A stretch of DNA of 64,000 nt. Origin: Pseudomonas sihuiensis. Lineage in GTDB: Bacteria > Pseudomonadota > Gammaproteobacteria > Pseudomonadales > Pseudomonadaceae. The position numbers and the translations under genes are program-made. The stretch lies in contig NZ_LT629797.1 of assembly GCF_900106015.1 (NCBI RefSeq), positions 1,178,001 to 1,242,000 of the forward strand. The letters are read 5' to 3'. This document shows, one piece after another, positions 34,971 to 43,492 of the stretch (position 1 is its first letter; every line of letters starts with the position of its first letter). The notes under the pieces are model-generated. The model was not told the DNA's origin. It did not search any database and saw nothing but the letters and a program-made list of their open reading frames with translations.

Positions 34971-34997
34971 AAACCCGGCCCAGGTGCCGGGTTTTTT
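34971..34997 (+). terminator. terminator after efp
   Basis: AAACCCGGC (34971-34979) pairs with GCCGGGTTT (34986-34994), loop CCAGGT, followed by T residues to 34997. Confidence 0.9.
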
Positions 34998-35053
34998 GTG
35001 GCCGTCACGCGGCGGTTTTCGTGGTGCGCGCGGCGCCCCCTGCGGTCGTGATC

Positions 35054-36016
35054 TTACTGCTGTGGGATGGCCAGGCTGGTTTGCAGTGCCTGGTCCCAGG
35101 GCGGCGGAAAGCCGAAGCGCTGCTTCAGGAAGCTCAGCAGCAGGCGTGTCCGCGGGCTGGCTTCGCGCTCCAGGCGCAGGGCGTAGATGCTCACCGGCTC
35201 GACGGGTGGCAGGCCCTGTTCGCAGAACAGCGGGATCAGCTCGCCACGTTGCAAATGCTCGCTGCTCATCCAGGTGGGCAGGTGGGCCACGCCAAGGCCG
35301 GCGAGGGCGCTGAACAGCAGGGTTTCTGCGTTGTTGCTGGTCTGGCGCAGGCGCTTGGGCTTGCACAGCTGCAGCTTGCCGTCGACTTCGAAACGCCAGG
35401 CGTAAGGTGGCGCCAGGCTGTCCCAGTCCAGGCCGTCGTGCTGTTCCAGCTCCAGTGGGCTGCGAGGAATGCCGCGTCGACGTAGATACTCCGGGCTGGC
35501 GCAGACGATGCGCGTCATCGACGCCAGCGGCGTGGCCACCAGGCGGCTGTCGGGCAGGGGGCCGATACGCACGACGATATCCACCTCACCCAGGTGTTCG
35601 CCCTGCAGGTCGATAAAGCTGTCGATCAGGCGTAGTTGCACGTCCAGGCCGGGGTTTGCGCGCAGGAACTCGGCAATCGCCGGAGCCAAGTGGCGGCGCC
35701 CAAAGGGTGAGGGGGCGTCGATGCGAATCAGGCCTTCCGGTGCACTGCTCAGCGATACGGCCTCGGCGCGGGCCAGGTGCAGCTCGGCGAGGATGCGCCG
35801 GGCGCGCTCGGCGAACGCCAGGCCCGCCGGGGTGACGCGTACCGCATGAGTGGTGCGACTGAACAGGCTGCTGCCCATGGCACGCTCCAGGGCGTCGATG
35901 CGCCGTGCCACTGCCGAAGGCGTGAGCGGATGGCGCCTTGCCGCTGCGGAGAAGCTGCCGGTCTCCAGCACGTCGAGAAAGAGTTCCAGTTGGTCGGTCA
36001 GTGCATCGGGGTTCAT
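35054..36016 (-). CDS. LysR-family regulator
   Basis: 320 residues from ATG 36016 (MNPDALTDQLELFLDVLETG); an 11-codon upstream extension is unlikely. The N-terminal winged HTH reads 'GSFSAAARRHPLTPSAVARRIDALERAMGSSLFSR', followed by the effector domain beginning 'GLIRIDAPSPFGRRHLAPAI'. It resembles the CrgA-like LysR subgroup. It diverges from the TauE-type gene at 36117 with 100 bp between them, so control of that exporter is plausible; the inducer is unknown. Confidence 0.88.
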   Translation of the reverse strand: MNPDALTDQLELFLDVLETGSFSAAARRHPLTPSAVARRIDALERAMGSSLFSRTTHAVRVTPAGLAFAERARRILAELHLARAEAVSLSSAPEGLIRIDAPSPFGRRHLAPAIAEFLRANPGLDVQLRLIDSFIDLQGEHLGEVDIVVRIGPLPDSRLVATPLASMTRIVCASPEYLRRRGIPRSPLELEQHDGLDWDSLAPPYAWRFEVDGKLQLCKPKRLRQTSNNAETLLFSALAGLGVAHLPTWMSSEHLQRGELIPLFCEQGLPPVEPVSIYALRLEREASPRTRLLLSFLKQRFGFPPPWDQALQTSLAIPQQ

Positions 36017-36116
36017 GGCAGCCTTCTTATGCGAGATAAGCAAAGCCATTGTGCGTTGCTATGCGTTTCCGCGCTAGCCGCGGCTGATTAACATGCGCCC
36101 ACTGTCTGGAGGTGTC

Positions 36117-36884
36117 ATGAATCTGTTCGACCTGTTGCTGAATCTGTTACTGGGGCTGGGCCTGGGGACGCTGGGTGGTTTGTTCGGCATCGGCGGCGGC
36201 CTGATCGCCATTCCGGTGCTGGGCATCGTTTTCGGCCTGGATCAGCAGCTTGCTCAGGGAACTGCGCTGGTGATGGTGGTGCCGAACGTGATGCTGGCGA
36301 TCTGGCGTTATCATCAACGCAATCGTATCAACCTGCGACATGCCCTGCTGCTCGGTGTCACCAGTTTCTTCTGCGCCTGGTTGGCCTCGCTGTATGCAGT
36401 GGAGGTGGATTCGCGCACCATGCGCTGGGCCTTCGTCGGTTTTCTGCTGGCCCTGGCGGCCTACAACCTGCTGCGCATGCTGATGGCTCAGACGCCGACC
36501 AGTGGTGAGTTGCGTCATCACTGGGGCTGGTTCGGCGTGCTGGGCGGGGTGTCCGGTGCGATGGGCGGGCTGTTTGGTGTGGGCGGCGCGGTGGTGGCGA
36601 CGCCGGTACTGACCAGTGTGTTCGGCACCACGCAGGTGGTGGCGCAGGGGCTCTCGCTGTCGCTGGCATTGCCCAGTACCGGCGTCACACTGTTTACCTA
36701 CGCACTGCACGATCACGTCAACTGGTGGATGGGTGTGCCGCTGGCGGTTGGCGGCCTGCTTAGCATCAGTTGGGGGGTGCGCCTGGCGCATTCGTTGCCG
36801 GAGCGTCTGCTGCGCAGCCTGTTCTGTGGCTTCCTGCTGCTCTGTGCGCTGCTGCTCGCGCTGGAGTCGGGTGGCCGCCTATAG
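36117..36884 (+). CDS. TauE/SafE-family anion exporter
   Basis: 255 residues from ATG 36117 behind GGAGGTG. Eight or so membrane helices in two homologous halves, each opening with the family's glycine motif: 'LGGLFGIGGGLIAIPVL' and 'MGGLFGVGGAVVATPVL'. Members export sulfite, sulfonates or small organic anions; substrate not predictable. It lies between two LysR genes, one divergent upstream and one convergent downstream; the end overlaps the downstream LysR by 6 bp. Confidence 0.88.
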   Translation: MNLFDLLLNLLLGLGLGTLGGLFGIGGGLIAIPVLGIVFGLDQQLAQGTALVMVVPNVMLAIWRYHQRNRINLRHALLLGVTSFFCAWLASLYAVEVDSRTMRWAFVGFLLALAAYNLLRMLMAQTPTSGELRHHWGWFGVLGGVSGAMGGLFGVGGAVVATPVLTSVFGTTQVVAQGLSLSLALPSTGVTLFTYALHDHVNWWMGVPLAVGGLLSISWGVRLAHSLPERLLRSLFCGFLLLCALLLALESGGRL

Positions 36885-37733
36885 GCGAAAACCTTCGACG
36901 ATATGCTCGGCCAGGCATTCGGTGACGGGTGACTGGCTGCTCTCATTGCGCAGCAGCACGATGCTGGTCAGCGGCAGCAGCGGCAGGCCTTCGGCTTCGC
37001 CGAGGATGCGCAAGTCTGGGGTGATCAGGCTTTGCAGCTGCGCAGTGACCGCGAGGCCCGCGCGCACCACGGCGAAGATCGCCGACAGGCTGGGGCTGGT
37101 GTAGGCGATGCGGTAGGGACGGCTCATCGCATCCAGCGCGTTGCAGGCCCATTCGCGGCAGAAACAGTCGGCGTTGAACATGGCCAGTGGCATGGGGTTC
37201 TGTTCATGCGGGCAGAAGCCCTGGGCCACGGCCCAGGCGAAGCGCTCCTGGCGCAGCAGCTGGCCGATCTCCTTGCCGGGCTGGCGGGTGACGATGGTCA
37301 GGTCGAGATCCTGGCGCAGCAACAGCTGGCCGGAGGGCTCGCAATGCACCTCCACCTGCACCAGCGGATAGGCCTGGGCGAAGCGCGAGAGAATCTCCGG
37401 CAGAAAGCGCATCACGTAGTCGTCCGGCGTACCGATACGCACGGCACCGACCATATGCGGCTCGCGCAGGGTGTTGAGTACCTCGCCATGCAGCTTGAGG
37501 ATGCGCCGCGCATAACCCAGCAGCACCTGGCCCTCGGGCGTCAGCCGCACCTGACGGCCGTCGCGCTCGAACAACGGGCGTTGCACCACGTCTTCCTCCA
37601 GCCGCTTTATCTGCATGCTCACGGCTGACTGGGTGCGATTGACCGTTTCTGCGGCGCGGGTGAAACCGCCGGTGTCGGCGATGGCAACGAAGTTGCGCAG
37701 CAATTCGGCATCAATACTGGGGTGGAAGGCCAT
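36879..37733 (-). CDS. LysR-family regulator
   Basis: 284 residues. The HTH 'GGFTRAAETVNRTQSAVSMQIKRLEEDVVQRPLFERDG' is followed by a substrate-binding domain ('GAVRIGTPDDYVMRFLPEILSRF'). The overall look is that of the LrhA-like LysR group. It is divergent from the DUF1127-EamA pair (98 bp between starts), which it may regulate, and converges on the TauE gene. Confidence 0.88.
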   Translation of the reverse strand: MAFHPSIDAELLRNFVAIADTGGFTRAAETVNRTQSAVSMQIKRLEEDVVQRPLFERDGRQVRLTPEGQVLLGYARRILKLHGEVLNTLREPHMVGAVRIGTPDDYVMRFLPEILSRFAQAYPLVQVEVHCEPSGQLLLRQDLDLTIVTRQPGKEIGQLLRQERFAWAVAQGFCPHEQNPMPLAMFNADCFCREWACNALDAMSRPYRIAYTSPSLSAIFAVVRAGLAVTAQLQSLITPDLRILGEAEGLPLLPLTSIVLLRNESSQSPVTECLAEHIVEGFRL

Positions 37734-37830
37734 TCATCAATCCTCGAGATGGATGCCATAAGAAACATTCGCTGGATTGATCTAAAGCTGGGCCCGACAC
37801 TGACGCCAACCCCACAGGGAGGGCGAAAAG

Positions 37831-38079
37831 ATGAAAGGTCAGAAAGGTTATGCGTTGGCTCAGGCCATCCACTTCGAACGGTTGCCGTCACTGGTCGGCG
37901 TATGGCGTATGCTGCGGCGCTGGCGTCAACTGGCTCACAAGCGGGCACAGCTGGCGCAACTGAATGATGCTGCATTGAAGGACCTGGGACTGTCCCGCGC
38001 CGATGTGTTGCAGGAGGCCGAACGGCCGTTCTGGGATTACCCGCTGAGAAAGAGAGTGGTACATGACAGGAGTTGTTGA
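37831..38079 (+). CDS. DUF1127 small protein
   Basis: 82 residues. The C-terminal half 'RAQLAQLNDAALKDLGLSRADVLQEAERPFWDY' is the DUF1127 motif, an Arg-rich helix followed by 'L.DLGLSR.D'. Such proteins are small, basic and in some species bind RNA or affect phosphate and carbon metabolism. The start ATG follows GGAGGG. Its TGA is immediately followed by the ATG of the exporter gene. Confidence 0.85.
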   Translation: MKGQKGYALAQAIHFERLPSLVGVWRMLRRWRQLAHKRAQLAQLNDAALKDLGLSRADVLQEAERPFWDYPLRKRVVHDRSC

Positions 38080-39024
38080 ATGACCGCGGTACGCAAGGGC
38101 GCCGATTTTTTCCTGTTCCAACTGATGCTGTTGTTATGCGCCATCTGGGGTAGCCAGCAGGTGGCAATCAAGCTGGCGGCGGGCGATATCGCGCCCATGC
38201 TGCAGGTAGCGTTGCGCTCGGGTGTTGCCGCGGTGCTGGTCGGCCTGCTGTTGCTGTGGCAGCGCGGCTGGCGCGAGTGGCTCAGTACGACCTGGCTGGC
38301 CGGGATCCTGGCCGGTGTCTTGTTCGCGCTGGAGTTCTTCTTTATCGCGCTGGGCCTGCGCTACACCACGGCCTCGCACATGGCGGTGTTTCTGTACACG
38401 GCGCCGATCTTCTCGGCGCTGGGTCTGCACCTGCTGCTGCCCAGCGAGCGTCTGCGTCGCCTGCAGTGGCTGGGCATCGCGCTGTGTTTCGGCGGCGTGG
38501 TGATGGCTTTCGGTGTGGGCGGTAACTGGGCCGAGATCGATCGCGACATGCTGCTCGGCGATGCGCTGGGGCTGTGCGCCGGTATGGCCTGGGGGGCGAC
38601 CACGGTCGTCGTGCGTGGCTCGCGCCTGTCCGAAGCACCGGCCGGGTTGACCCTGTTCTATCAGTTGGCAGTGGCCTTCGTGCTGCTGCTGGCCTATGCG
38701 CTGACGGTGGTGGACCTTTCCCAGCTGCGTTGGACGCCTGTAGCTATCGCCAGCATCCTGTTGCAGGGCGTGGTGGTGTCGTTCTTCTCCTACCTGGCCT
38801 GGTTCTGGCTGCTGCGCCGCTACCTGGCCTCGAACATGGCGGTGTTCTCATTCATGACACCTCTGTTTGGCGTCACCTTCGGCGTGCTGGTGTTGGACGA
38901 GCCCCTGACCCTGAACTTCATCATCGGCGCGGCGTTGGTGCTATCGGGTATCACTCTGGTCAGCAGCGAGGCCTGGTTGCGTCGACGTCTGTCCGGCTGG
39001 CGTGGCCTGCCTCAGCAACCCTGA
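38080..39024 (+). CDS. EamA-family (DMT) transporter
   Basis: 314 residues with ten membrane helices in two EamA repeats ('FQLMLLLCAIWGSQQVAIKLA' in the first, 'ILLQGVVVSFFSYLAWFWLLR' and 'FSFMTPLFGVTFGVLVLDEPL' in the second, with the typical P-x-x-x-x-x-E/D-P-L end). Drug/metabolite transporters of this type export amino acids or small metabolites. ATG 38080 follows the DUF1127 stop without a gap, so the two are coupled, and the divergent LysR is a likely regulator. Confidence 0.9.
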   Translation: MTAVRKGADFFLFQLMLLLCAIWGSQQVAIKLAAGDIAPMLQVALRSGVAAVLVGLLLLWQRGWREWLSTTWLAGILAGVLFALEFFFIALGLRYTTASHMAVFLYTAPIFSALGLHLLLPSERLRRLQWLGIALCFGGVVMAFGVGGNWAEIDRDMLLGDALGLCAGMAWGATTVVVRGSRLSEAPAGLTLFYQLAVAFVLLLAYALTVVDLSQLRWTPVAIASILLQGVVVSFFSYLAWFWLLRRYLASNMAVFSFMTPLFGVTFGVLVLDEPLTLNFIIGAALVLSGITLVSSEAWLRRRLSGWRGLPQQP

Positions 39025-39041
39025 CGCATGGAGGCTGGAAA

Positions 39042-39488
39042 TTGTCCGCTTATCACTTGGCCCAACTGAACATTGCCTGGATGAAGACGCCGCTGGAGTC
39101 AGCGGAGATGGCTGACTTCGTCGCCAATCTGGAGCGTATCAATGCACTGGCGGAAGGCTCGCCCGGCTATGTCTGGCGTTTGCAGGACGAGGCGGGCGAT
39201 GCCACGGCAATCCGTCCGTTCGGTGACGAGGTGTTGGTGAATATGTCGCTTTGGCAGGACGTGCAGTCGCTCGGCGATTACGTCTACAAATCGGCACATA
39301 CCGAGATGCTCAAGCGCCGTCGCGAATGGTTCGAGCGTGTCGAGCAGGCGCACCAGGTGCTGTGGTGGGTGCCCGCCGGGCATCGGCCGAGCGTGGTCGA
39401 GGCCGCTGAGCGCCTGGCTCATCTGCGCGAGTATGGCGCGACGGTGCAGGCCTTCACCTTTCGCCACGCGTTCGCCGCGCCGGCCTGA
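39042..39488 (+). CDS. DUF3291 (monooxygenase-like) protein
   Basis: 148 residues from TTG 39042 with GGAGG at 39030-39034. The nearby ATG 39028 is in another frame, so the TTG start is favoured. 'YHLAQLNIAWMKTPLESAEMADFVANLERINALAEGSPGYVWRLQD', then 'NMSLWQDVQSLGDYVYKSAHTEMLKRRREWF', is the DUF3291 pattern, a ferredoxin-like dimeric barrel related to antibiotic-biosynthesis monooxygenases. No substrate is known. It follows the EamA gene by 17 bp. Confidence 0.85.
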   Translation: MSAYHLAQLNIAWMKTPLESAEMADFVANLERINALAEGSPGYVWRLQDEAGDATAIRPFGDEVLVNMSLWQDVQSLGDYVYKSAHTEMLKRRREWFERVEQAHQVLWWVPAGHRPSVVEAAERLAHLREYGATVQAFTFRHAFAAPA

Positions 39489-39526
39489 ACTCGTCGGCAG
39501 CCAAACTGCCTGATAGGCTGGTCGCC

Positions 39527-40720
39527 ATGACGCTCTCACTTTCTCTCGCCGAAGCCCGCCGCCTGGCTCTGGCTGCTCAGGGGTTCGGGCGTACCCCACG
39601 CGGCGCCATCGCCCACAAGCAGCTGCAGGCGCAGATCGAGCGCCTTGGCGTGGTGCAGATCGACTCGGTCAATGCCCTGGTGCGCTCGCACTACCTGCCG
39701 GCTTTTTCCCGTCTTGGTCATTACCAGGCCGAGCACCTCGATGAACTGGCCTGGGGCCGGGCGCGGCGCAGGCGGCTGTTCGAATACTGGGGGCACGAAG
39801 CCTCGCTGTTGCCGCTCGAGCTCTTTCCGCTGCTGCGCTGGCGCATGCGCCGAGCGGCGGATGGGCAGGGCATCTACAGCCAGCTGGCGAAGTTCGGTGT
39901 AGAACGGCGCGACGCAATAGACAACGTACTGCAGTCCGTGCGCGAGCTCGGTGCACTGGGCGCCGGCAGCCTTTCCTCACGTACCGAGAAGGCCGGCCCC
40001 TGGTGGGACTGGAGCGCGGAAAAAATGGCGCTGGAATGGCTGTTCGCTGCAGGTCTGGTCACTGTGGCTGGGCGCCGCGGCTTCGAAAGGCTGTACGACC
40101 TGCCGGAGCGGGTCATTCCCGCGGATGTGCTGAATCACCCGGACCTCGATGAGGACGAGGCGCAGCGCCGCCTGTTGCTGCGTTCTGCCGATGCCCTTGG
40201 CGTGGCGACCGAGCGCGATTTGCGCGACTACTACCGGCTGGACGTCAGTGACAGCAAGCGCCGTATCGCTGAACTGGTGGAGGCGGGCGAGCTGTTGCCC
40301 GTCACGGTGCAGGGCTGGCGGCAGGCGGCCTATTGCCGGGGCGAGCCGCGCATTCCCCGGCGTATTCGCCATAGTGCGTTGCTGTCGCCGTTCGATTCAC
40401 TGATCTGGGAACGCGAGCGCACCGAGCGGCTGTTCGGCTTCCGCTATCGGCTGGAGATCTACACTCCGCAGGCCAAGCGCGTGTATGGCTATTACGTGCT
40501 GCCGTTTCTGCACCATGAACGCCTGCTGGCGCGGGTGGATCTGCGCAGCGAGCGCGCAGCCGGGCGCCTGGCGGTGCATGCCGTGCATCTGGAGGAAGCA
40601 GTGTTGAGCGAGGAGGCGCGCCTGGCGCTGGGCGATTCACTGCGCGCGCTGGCGCACTGGCTGGGCCTGGATGAGGTGTGGTTGGCGCCGAGCGTGAGCC
40701 TGCGCGGGCTGCTCGGTTAA
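39527..40720 (+). CDS. YcaQ-type winged-helix DNA glycosylase
   Basis: 397 residues, HTH_42 family. Early 'GVVQIDSVNALVRSHYLPAFSRLGHY' contains the QxD catalytic motif of AlkX/YcaQ interstrand-crosslink glycosylases. Later comes 'LLSPFDSLIWERERTERLFGFRYRLEIYTP', the conserved C-terminal block. The E. coli homologue opens DNA crosslinks by base excision. The stop TAA shares bases with the TAA of the convergent lprI-like gene. Confidence 0.85.
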   Translation: MTLSLSLAEARRLALAAQGFGRTPRGAIAHKQLQAQIERLGVVQIDSVNALVRSHYLPAFSRLGHYQAEHLDELAWGRARRRRLFEYWGHEASLLPLELFPLLRWRMRRAADGQGIYSQLAKFGVERRDAIDNVLQSVRELGALGAGSLSSRTEKAGPWWDWSAEKMALEWLFAAGLVTVAGRRGFERLYDLPERVIPADVLNHPDLDEDEAQRRLLLRSADALGVATERDLRDYYRLDVSDSKRRIAELVEAGELLPVTVQGWRQAAYCRGEPRIPRRIRHSALLSPFDSLIWERERTERLFGFRYRLEIYTPQAKRVYGYYVLPFLHHERLLARVDLRSERAAGRLAVHAVHLEEAVLSEEARLALGDSLRALAHWLGLDEVWLAPSVSLRGLLG

Positions 40721-41103
40721 CCGCCGTTCTCCAGCAGCAACTTCAGTTCCTCGACGCGCTGGATGTTCATCTGCATCGGGCAATAGTGATACATCGGCGA
40801 GCCGACATGCTTGCCCTGCAGCTCGCACTGGCCATTGCGGTAGACCAGCCAGGCCTTCTGCGTCGTTTCCAGTTGCTCGGCATCTTCCGGGGCACTCTCC
40901 TGCAGCTTGAGGAACAGCTGCTGGTAGATGCGGTTCATCTCCTTCTTCACCGTTTCCGATACGCCTTCGGCGCAGCCGGCGACACTGGCGTTGTTGATCA
41001 TTGCGCTGGCGTCCAGGCAGGCCTGGTACTGCTGGTCATAATCGGCCTGAACCGCGGGTGAAAGGATGAGCAAGAGTGCTAGGCAGTTGCGCGGTATCGA
41101 CAT
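40717..41103 (-). CDS. LprI-like (DUF1311) periplasmic protein
   Basis: 128 residues from ATG 41103 (MSIPRNCLALLLILSPAVQA, a clear signal peptide ending at Ala20). The mature part has four conserved Cys and 'CLDASAMINNASVAGCAEGVSETVKKEMNRIYQQL', the DUF1311 pattern of lysozyme-inhibitor LprI-like proteins. Presumably periplasmic. Its stop overlaps that of the ycaQ-like gene (40717-40720). Confidence 0.8.
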   Translation of the reverse strand: MSIPRNCLALLLILSPAVQADYDQQYQACLDASAMINNASVAGCAEGVSETVKKEMNRIYQQLFLKLQESAPEDAEQLETTQKAWLVYRNGQCELQGKHVGSPMYHYCPMQMNIQRVEELKLLLENGG

Positions 41104-41154
41104 GGCGATCTCCAAATGAAACAGGGGCTGCAATGCAGCCCCTACACATCGCCT

Positions 41155-41910
41155 TTACTTGGCAGCCAGGCGGGTACGCATGTTGGCGGCGCGGTCGCTG
41201 GAACCCGGGTGCGAGGAGAACATGCTGCTTTCGCCGCCGCCCAGCTTGGCCAGCTTCTCGAACGCGGTGACCAGGCCTTCACGGGGGATGTTGCGCTGGG
41301 TCAGCAGGTCGAAGGAGAAGTTGTCTGCGGCGTTTTCCTGGCTTTGCGAAAACTGCGCGTTGACCAGTTGCTCACCCAGGGCGCCGAGCTGCGAGGCGGA
41401 CAGGGCGGCGACGGAGGCATTGCCTGAAGCGGCGGCAGCATTGCGCGCGGCGGTGGTGGCGTAGGCGGTTTGCATGGCCTTCTTGCTGTGGCCGAGGGCG
41501 ACGTGGCCGATCTCGTGGCCGAGCACGCCTTCCACTTCGTTGTCGGTCATCAGGTCCATCAGGCCGCTGTAGACGCGCACGCAACCGTTGGCCATGGCCC
41601 AGGCGTTGACGTCGTCGGCCTGATACACCTTGTAGGTGATCGGCGTGCCGTTGATCTGATGGCCGAGGTTGTTGGCGATCTTGTCCAGACGTTTGCTGTA
41701 CGGGCTGTTCGGGCCGGCGATATTGGCTTCGGCATCCATTTCGGCGCAGGCCTGGTCGGACATGCTGCGTACTTCGGCGTCGCTGAGGGTCGCGGCCTGC
41801 ACGGCCATCAGGCCCGATTGCAGCATGGCGTCGGGGGACATGTTCTGGCAGCCGATCAGCAGAGCGGCGCTGGACAGGGCGAAAGCGGAGAGGGTGGTGC
41901 GCAGTTGCAT
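41155..41910 (-). CDS. M48-family metalloprotease lipoprotein
   Basis: 251 residues. Lipobox 'SSAALLIGC' with Cys21 as the lipidated residue. The zinc site 'VLGHEIGHVALGH' has HExxH and a following Glu in 'SQENAADNFSFDLL'. The size and lipoprotein form match LoiP/YggG-type M48 proteases that act on misfolded outer-membrane proteins. It lies 52 bp from the LprI-like gene on the same strand. Confidence 0.9.
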   Translation of the reverse strand: MQLRTTLSAFALSSAALLIGCQNMSPDAMLQSGLMAVQAATLSDAEVRSMSDQACAEMDAEANIAGPNSPYSKRLDKIANNLGHQINGTPITYKVYQADDVNAWAMANGCVRVYSGLMDLMTDNEVEGVLGHEIGHVALGHSKKAMQTAYATTAARNAAAASGNASVAALSASQLGALGEQLVNAQFSQSQENAADNFSFDLLTQRNIPREGLVTAFEKLAKLGGGESSMFSSHPGSSDRAANMRTRLAAK

Positions 41911-42039
41911 GGTTCATCGTCCTTGTTGGGGGTGTTGGCCGCGAGTCCTTTCCGGCTGGGTGTAGCTTGGGCACCTGTCCGGTGCTCGCGATGGGACAGC
42001 ATTATGCCGGACACCGCACAGAAGATGTGCGAGCCGGTT

Positions 42040-42066
42040 CGCGCCCTGGCCAGTGGCCAGGGCGCG
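42040..42066 (-). terminator. perfect stem-loop just after the DAHP synthase gene
   Basis: CGCGCCCTGGCC pairs with GGCCAGGGCGCG over 12 bp with a 3-base loop. It starts 5 bases after the stop codon but has no T-run on the minus strand, so it may stabilise the 3' end or act as an inefficient terminator. Confidence 0.6.
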
Positions 42067-42071
42067 GAGGT

Positions 42072-43418
42072 TCAGCGGCGTACCTGCTTCAGCGTTTCGG
42101 CGATCATGAACGCCAGTTCCAGAGACTGGTCGGCATTCATGCGGGGGTCGCAGTGGGTGTGGTAGCGGTCGGACAGACCGTCTTCGGTGATCGGGCGTGA
42201 GCCGCCGATGCACTCGGTGACGTTCTGCCCGGTCATCTCGATATGGATGCCACCGGCGTAGGTCCCCTCGGCCTGGTGCACGGCGAAGAACTGCCGGACT
42301 TCACTGAGAATCTGCGCGAAATCGCGGGTCTTGTAGCCGCTGCTGGCCTTGATGGTGTTGCCGTGCATGGGGTCGGAACTCCACAGCACCTGGCGGCCTT
42401 CCTCCTTGACCTTGCGCAGCAGACGCGGGAAGTGCGCCTCGACCTTGTCCGCGCCCATGCGCACGATCAGGTTAAGGCGACCGGGATCGTTGTCCGGGTT
42501 GAGGGTGTCGATCAGGCGGATCAGCTCGTCCGGGTCCATGCTCGGACCGACCTTGACGCCGATGGGGTTCTCGATGCCGCGCATGAATTCGACGTGCGCA
42601 CCGTCCAGTTGGCGGGTGCGGTCGCCGATCCACAGCATGTGCGCGGAGCAGTCATACCAGCGGCCGGTGAGGCTGTCGCGACGGACGAAGGCTTCTTCGT
42701 AGTTCAGCAACAGCGCTTCGTGGGCGGTGAAGAAGCTGACTTCGCGCAGCTGCGGTGCGCTGTCCATGCCGACGGCGCGCATGAAGGCCAGGGTTTCGTC
42801 GATGCGATTGGCCAACTGGTGGTACTTCTCGGATAGCGCCGAGTTGGCGATGAAATCGAGGTTCCACTGATGCACCTGATGCACGTCGGCGAAGCCGCCC
42901 TGAGCGAAGGCGCGCAGCAGGTTGAGGCTGGCGGTGGCCTGGTGATAGGCCTGCAGCAGGCGCTCCGGGTCCGGTACGCGACTGGCGACGTCGAAACCGA
43001 TGCCGTTGACGATGTCGCCGCGGTAAGCGGGCAGGGTGACGCCATCGATGGTTTCGCTGCCGGACGAGCGCGGCTTGGCGAACTGGCCGGCCATGCGCCC
43101 GACCTTGACCACCGGGCAGCCGGCGGCGAAGGTCATGACGATGGCCATCTGCAGCAGCACCTTGAAGGTGTCGCGGATCTTCGCGGCGGAAAACTCGGCG
43201 AAACTCTCGGCGCAGTCGCCGCCCTGCAGCAGGAAGGCGCGGCCCTGGGTGACCTCGGCGAACTGGCGACGCAGCTCGCGCGCCTCACCGGCGAACACCA
43301 GCGGCGGGTAGCCGGCCAGGGTTTGTTCGACGCGAGTCAGGTGCGCGGCATCAGGGTATTCAGGCTGCTGCTGGATGGGCTTGGCCCTCCAGCTTTCGGG
43401 GCTCCAGGCGTTCGACAT
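42072..43418 (-). CDS. class II DAHP synthase
   Basis: 448 residues of the plant-like/AroAII class: '[14 protein letters not shown]', '[12 protein letters not shown]', '[16 protein letters not shown]', '[32 protein letters not shown]', '[16 protein letters not shown]' and '[19 protein letters not shown]'. The manganese ligands Cys, His, Glu and Asp of the class are present in these blocks. It condenses phosphoenolpyruvate with erythrose 4-phosphate as the first shikimate step. No phenazine genes are near, so this is the housekeeping-type copy. Confidence 0.95.
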   Translation of the reverse strand: MSNAWSPESWRAKPIQQQPEYPDAAHLTRVEQTLAGYPPLVFAGEARELRRQFAEVTQGRAFLLQGGDCAESFAEFSAAKIRDTFKVLLQMAIVMTFAAGCPVVKVGRMAGQFAKPRSSGSETIDGVTLPAYRGDIVNGIGFDVASRVPDPERLLQAYHQATASLNLLRAFAQGGFADVHQVHQWNLDFIANSALSEKYHQLANRIDETLAFMRAVGMDSAPQLREVSFFTAHEALLLNYEEAFVRRDSLTGRWYDCSAHMLWIGDRTRQLDGAHVEFMRGIENPIGVKVGPSMDPDELIRLIDTLNPDNDPGRLNLIVRMGADKVEAHFPRLLRKVKEEGRQVLWSSDPMHGNTIKASSGYKTRDFAQILSEVRQFFAVHQAEGTYAGGIHIEMTGQNVTECIGGSRPITEDGLSDRYHTHCDPRMNADQSLELAFMIAETLKQVRR

Positions 43419-43492
43419 GCTGCGTCTCTAGCGGTTGATCAGGCGGAGACGCATGGTAACCGATAAGCCCCGCAGCTCGTACGTGTATTGGC

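Noticed and set aside
38574..39488. 304-residue frame covering the EamA end and DUF3291
   Set aside because: The first part is an out-of-frame reading of the EamA gene; only the portion from TTG 39042 matches a family.
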